A program made the position numbers and the translations under genes. Source: JAIBJN01 sp035461525 (GTDB lineage Bacteria > Actinomycetota > Thermoleophilia > Gaiellales > Gaiellaceae). From it: DNA of 64,000 nucleotides. Of the stretch, positions 61,454 through 64,000 are shown in pieces (position 1 is the first letter of the stretch; the number at the start of each line of letters is the position of its first letter). The notes beneath the pieces were generated by a model. It was not told the origin of the DNA, searched no databases, and was given only the letters and a program-made list of their open reading frames with translations. Where the stretch lies: the NCBI GenBank assembly GCA_035461525.1, contig DATHVD010000048.1, forward strand, positions 62,001-126,000, in the 5' to 3' direction.

Positions 61454-62050
61454 GTGTTCGTCACGTTCGAGGGAGTCGACGGCTCGGGGAAGTCGACGCA
61501 GGCGTCGCTGCTCGCCGAGGCGCTCCGCTCCGAGGGCCGCGAGGTCGTCCTCACGCGCGAGCCCGGCGGGACGGCGCTCGGCGAGGACGTCCGCGGGCTG
61601 CTCCTCCACGGCGGCGCAGTGGTGCCGTGGGCGGAGGCGGCGCTCTTCGCGGCCGCGCGCGCCCAGCTCGTGGACGAGGTCGTCCGCCCGGCGCTCGTGC
61701 GCGGAGCGGACGTCGTCTGCGACCGCTACGTCGACTCGTCGCTCGCCTACCAGGGGCTCGCCCGCGGGCTCGGGATCGAGCGCGTCCTCGAGCTCAACCT
61801 CCTCGTCACGGGCGGCCTCCTGCCCGACCGGACGTTCCTCATCAGCCTCCCGCCGGCCGAGGCGGCGGCCCGCTCGGGGGGCACGCCGGACCGCATCGAG
61901 CGCGAGGGCCCGGCGTTCGCCGAGGAGGTCGGGCGCGCCTACGAGGAGCTCGCCCGCATCTTCGCCGGGCGGATCCGGGTGGTTGACGGCGCCCTCGACC
62001 GCGACGATATTGCCGGGATCGTCCGTGCGGAGCTTCGAGACCTTTCCTGA
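61454..62050 (+). CDS. tmk: Thymidylate kinase
   Basis: A 198-residue dTMP kinase making dTDP for DNA synthesis. The P-loop is FEGVDGSGKSTQA, the substrate site TREPGGTALGEDVR, and CDRYVDSSLAYQGLARGLG carries the DR(Y/F) motif; the lid is AARSGGTPDRIEREG. GTG 61454 starts at the first beta strand and follows a TATCCT box by 9 bases. The end overlaps holB by 26 bases, giving the common tmk-holB-ricT order. Confidence 0.95.
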   Translation: MFVTFEGVDGSGKSTQASLLAEALRSEGREVVLTREPGGTALGEDVRGLLLHGGAVVPWAEAALFAAARAQLVDEVVRPALVRGADVVCDRYVDSSLAYQGLARGLGIERVLELNLLVTGGLLPDRTFLISLPPAEAAARSGGTPDRIEREGPAFAEEVGRAYEELARIFAGRIRVVDGALDRDDIAGIVRAELRDLS

Positions 62051-63092
62051 GCAGGACGAGGCCAAGCGCCTCCTCCAGGCTGCCCTCGCCGAAGGGCCTG
62101 CACACGCCTACCTGTTCCACGGGCCGCGCGGCGTCGGCAAGCGCCGGGCGGCGCGCGCGTTCGCGGGCGAGCTTCTCCGGGACCCGGACCGCGTCGCCCG
62201 GGGCGTGCATCCGGACCTCTACGTGCTCGAGCCGCTCGGCGACCAGATCCGCATCGACCCGATCCGCGACCTGCGCCGCGACCTGCACATGCGCCCGTTC
62301 GAGGCCGATCGGCGCGTGTACCTCGTCCTCGGCGCCCACCTCATGAACGAGGACGCGGCCGACGCGCTCCTCAAGGACCTGGAGGAGCCTCCGCCCTACG
62401 CGGTCGTCGTGCTCGTCGCCGACGAGCTCGGCCCGCTCCCGGAGACGATCCGCTCCCGCTGCCAGCATGTGCTCTTCCGGCCCCTCTCGCAGCGAGCGAT
62501 CAAGGCCTTCCTCTCGGCCCGCGGGGTGGAGGGGCAGGCGCTCGACGCGCTGGCCCGGGTGGCCGCCGGGCGGCTCGACAGGGCCGAGCGCCTCCTCGAC
62601 GAGGAGGCGGGCGCGCGGCGCGGAGCGCTCATCGAGCTCGCCCGCTCCGTCTACCTCGAGCCGCACTTCGATCCCGCCGTTGCCTCGCAGCGCGTGACGG
62701 AGCTGGCCCGCAAGCGCGCCGCGAAGGCCCGTGCCGCCGCCGAGGCGGCTCAGGCGCCGGACGAGACCGCGCGGGAGGCCGAGCAGCGCGTCCGGCGCGC
62801 CGCCCGCGGTGCCGAGCGCGACGAGATCGTCGAAGCGCTCGACCTCCTCTCGGGCTGGTACCGCGACCTCATGGTCGTGGCCGCCGGCGCCGACGGCGTC
62901 GTCCTCAACTCGGACCGGCTCGCGGAGCTCGCCGAGGACGGTGGCCCGGAGCGCGGCGCCGCCGCCGAGCGGGCCGCCGAGACCGTCCGCGAGGTGTGGC
63001 GAACCTTCGAGCTCAACGTCCAGCCGGGCCTCGCGCTCGAGGCGCTCTTCGTCCGTCTCCGCCGTGAGCTCGGAGGGACGGTGCCGGCGTGA
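62025..63092 (+). CDS. holB: DNA polymerase III delta' subunit
   Basis: A 355-residue clamp-loader AAA+ protein. The P-loop region is FHGPRGVGKRRAARAFA, where the usual Ser/Thr after GK is Arg, as expected for the ATP-inactive delta' subunit. Others are VYLVLGAHLMNEDAADALLK, LEEPPPYAVVVLVADEL and the SRC motif in IRSRCQHVLFRPLS. An Ala/Arg-rich helix (KRAAKARAAAEAAQAPDETA) joins the C-terminal collar domain. The expected Zn-binding cysteines are missing. GTG 62025 lies within the tmk end. Confidence 0.9.
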   Translation: MRSFETFPEQDEAKRLLQAALAEGPAHAYLFHGPRGVGKRRAARAFAGELLRDPDRVARGVHPDLYVLEPLGDQIRIDPIRDLRRDLHMRPFEADRRVYLVLGAHLMNEDAADALLKDLEEPPPYAVVVLVADELGPLPETIRSRCQHVLFRPLSQRAIKAFLSARGVEGQALDALARVAAGRLDRAERLLDEEAGARRGALIELARSVYLEPHFDPAVASQRVTELARKRAAKARAAAEAAQAPDETAREAEQRVRRAARGAERDEIVEALDLLSGWYRDLMVVAAGADGVVLNSDRLAELAEDGGPERGAAAERAAETVREVWRTFELNVQPGLALEALFVRLRRELGGTVPA

Positions 63093-63889
63093 CGGTCGCG
63101 GTCGGCGTCGTCTTCTCGCCCGGCGGGAAGGTGTACTCGTTCGACCCGGGCGGGCTCGAGCTCTCGTGGAACGAGCAGGTCGTCTGCCAGACCTCGCGCG
63201 GCCAGGAGCTCGGGCGCGTCGTCCAGGCGGGCCACGACCTCGAGGCGGAGTCCCCGTCGCCGCTGAAGCCGGTCGTCCGGAGGGCGACGGAGGTGGATCG
63301 CGAGCGGGCGGCGGCGAACCGCGAGGAGGCCCGGGCGGCGATGCGGGTCTTCAGAGAGGTCGTCCGCGAGCAAGGCGTGCAGGTCAAGCCCGTGGCCGCG
63401 GAGCTCGTCTTCGACGGCTCTCGGATCGTCATCTCCTACGAGACGGAGCAGCGCGCGGACACGGCTCAGCTAAAGAACGAGCTGCGGCGGAGGCTGCACC
63501 GCCGCGTCGAGCTGCGCTCGGTGGGGCCGCGCGAGTGCGCGCGGCTCTGCGGCGACCACGGCCTCTGCGGCGGCATGCAGTGCTCGCGCCGCTACCCGTC
63601 CCACGAGCAGCCCATCACCCTGCGGATGGCCAAGGATCAGGACCTGTCCATGAGCTCCGGCCGCATCACCGGGCTCTGCGGCCGCCTGCGCTGCTGTCTC
63701 GCGTTCGAGCACCCGCTCTACAAGAGCTTCCGCGACCGCGCCCCGCGGGTCGGCAGGCGCGTCGACACACCGGCCGGCGTCGGCGTCGTCACGGGCTACA
63801 AGGTGCTCGAGGACGCCTGCACGGTCGAGCTCGAGGGGGACGACTCCGGCGTCGATCTCCCCGTCGACGACTGCCGTGAGGTAGCCTGA
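63089..63889 (+). CDS. ricT: PSP1-domain protein, RicT/YaaT-like
   Basis: A 266-residue protein of the PSP1 C-terminal family, known in Bacillus as RicT, part of the Fe-S-bearing Y-complex affecting RNA processing and sporulation. It shows VVRRATEVDRERAAANREEA and the Cys-rich core ECARLCGDHGLCGGMQCSRR, then GLCGRLRCCLAFEHPLY, which in family members holds iron-sulfur ligands. GTG 63089 overlaps the holB stop (GTGA). The N terminus (VVFSPGGKVYSFDPGGLELS) is intact. The function in this phylum is inferred. Confidence 0.88.
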   Translation: MTVAVGVVFSPGGKVYSFDPGGLELSWNEQVVCQTSRGQELGRVVQAGHDLEAESPSPLKPVVRRATEVDRERAAANREEARAAMRVFREVVREQGVQVKPVAAELVFDGSRIVISYETEQRADTAQLKNELRRRLHRRVELRSVGPRECARLCGDHGLCGGMQCSRRYPSHEQPITLRMAKDQDLSMSSGRITGLCGRLRCCLAFEHPLYKSFRDRAPRVGRRVDTPAGVGVVTGYKVLEDACTVELEGDDSGVDLPVDDCREVA

Positions 63890-63914
63890 CGCGGTCGGCC
63901 GCGGCACCGGCGCC

Positions 63915-63934
63915 GCCCCCGGTCACACGGGGGC
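63915..63934 (+). terminator. Hairpin after ricT
   Basis: GCCCCCG (63915-63921) and CGGGGGC (63928-63934) form a 7-bp stem with a 6-base loop, 25 bases after the ricT stop, followed by TT. Confidence 0.6.
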
Positions 63935-63969
63935 TTGAGATATGACTGACGTCCGCCGACAATGGGCTC
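63935..63969 (+). promoter_or_regulatory. Complete -35/-10 promoter of the last gene
   Basis: TTGAGA (63935-63940), 17-base spacer, GACAAT (63958-63963), then 6 bases to ATG 63970. A rare case here where both hexamers are clear. Confidence 0.6.
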
Positions 63970-64000
63970 ATGGCCGTCGCTCACGAAGCGAGTAGCGCCG
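63970..64000 (+). CDS. 5' end of an unidentified gene
   Basis: Only MAVAHEASSA is present before the window ends. The promoter just upstream supports it as a start. Nothing about the product can be said. Confidence 0.4.
   Translation, partial: MAVAHEASSA

Overview
The window is about 64 kb of very GC-rich DNA from what looks like a deep-branching, Thermoleophilia/Gaiellales-like member of the Actinomycetota. This is inferred from base composition, many GTG-started leaderless genes, a B12-dependent ribonucleotide reductase, DUF1918 and DUF892 stress proteins, and adjacent hemE and hemH. No rRNA, tRNA or CRISPR array was recognised.

Left part (1-23.6 kb) is a cell-surface polysaccharide region. 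It holds an ABC-2 glycan exporter, five or six glycosyltransferases, an initiating sugar-phosphate transferase, a NeuD/PglD-type acyltransferase, two PQQ-propeller proteins, a sulfotransferase, an NlpC/P60 peptidoglycan hydrolase, an O-antigen ligase/polymerase-like protein, a dTDP-glucose dehydratase-like protein, an ATP-grasp enzyme, a DegT aminotransferase and a flippase-like membrane protein. Embedded in it is a complete zinc-uptake locus, znuA-znuC-znuB divergent from zur, with a Zur-box-like palindrome and two GTG genes whose -10 boxes overlap.

Middle (23.6-30.7 kb): a class II ribonucleotide reductase (nrdJ) carries a 432-residue LAGLIDADG intein at its APTG^TISF site. A decayed IS481-family element sits exactly at the nrdJ stop codon. 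It is followed by a decayed lytic transglycosylase, a small membrane protein and an FN3-like scrap. A decayed META-domain gene precedes nrdJ.

Right-middle (30.7-57.3 kb) is a stress, redox and metal region: a CDF transporter, an MFS exporter, arsR-arsM with a palindromic operator, two CBS-BON proteins, a tandem DUF1918 protein, Hsp20, PEP synthase, dodecin, an L,D-transpeptidase, a MacB-like ABC transporter, a DUF892 ferritin-like protein, VKOR-DsbA, a hemerythrin-cupin fusion, aconitase, a cysteine-rich HTH regulator and a NirK-like copper enzyme. Five of its transcription units share a conserved upstream block built around GTAGTT.

Right end (57.3-64 kb) is housekeeping: hemH-hemE, a LytR_C protein with a sugar epimerase, tmk-holB-ricT, and the first codons of one further gene.

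Two features run across the window. First, at least 16 genes have a TANNNT box 5-9 bases before an ATG or GTG, the signature of leaderless transcription, and this fixes several start codons. Second, three inserted elements (two ~170 bp hairpin elements and the IS481 copy) all lie at CTAG tetranucleotides that contain the stop codon of a neighbouring gene.
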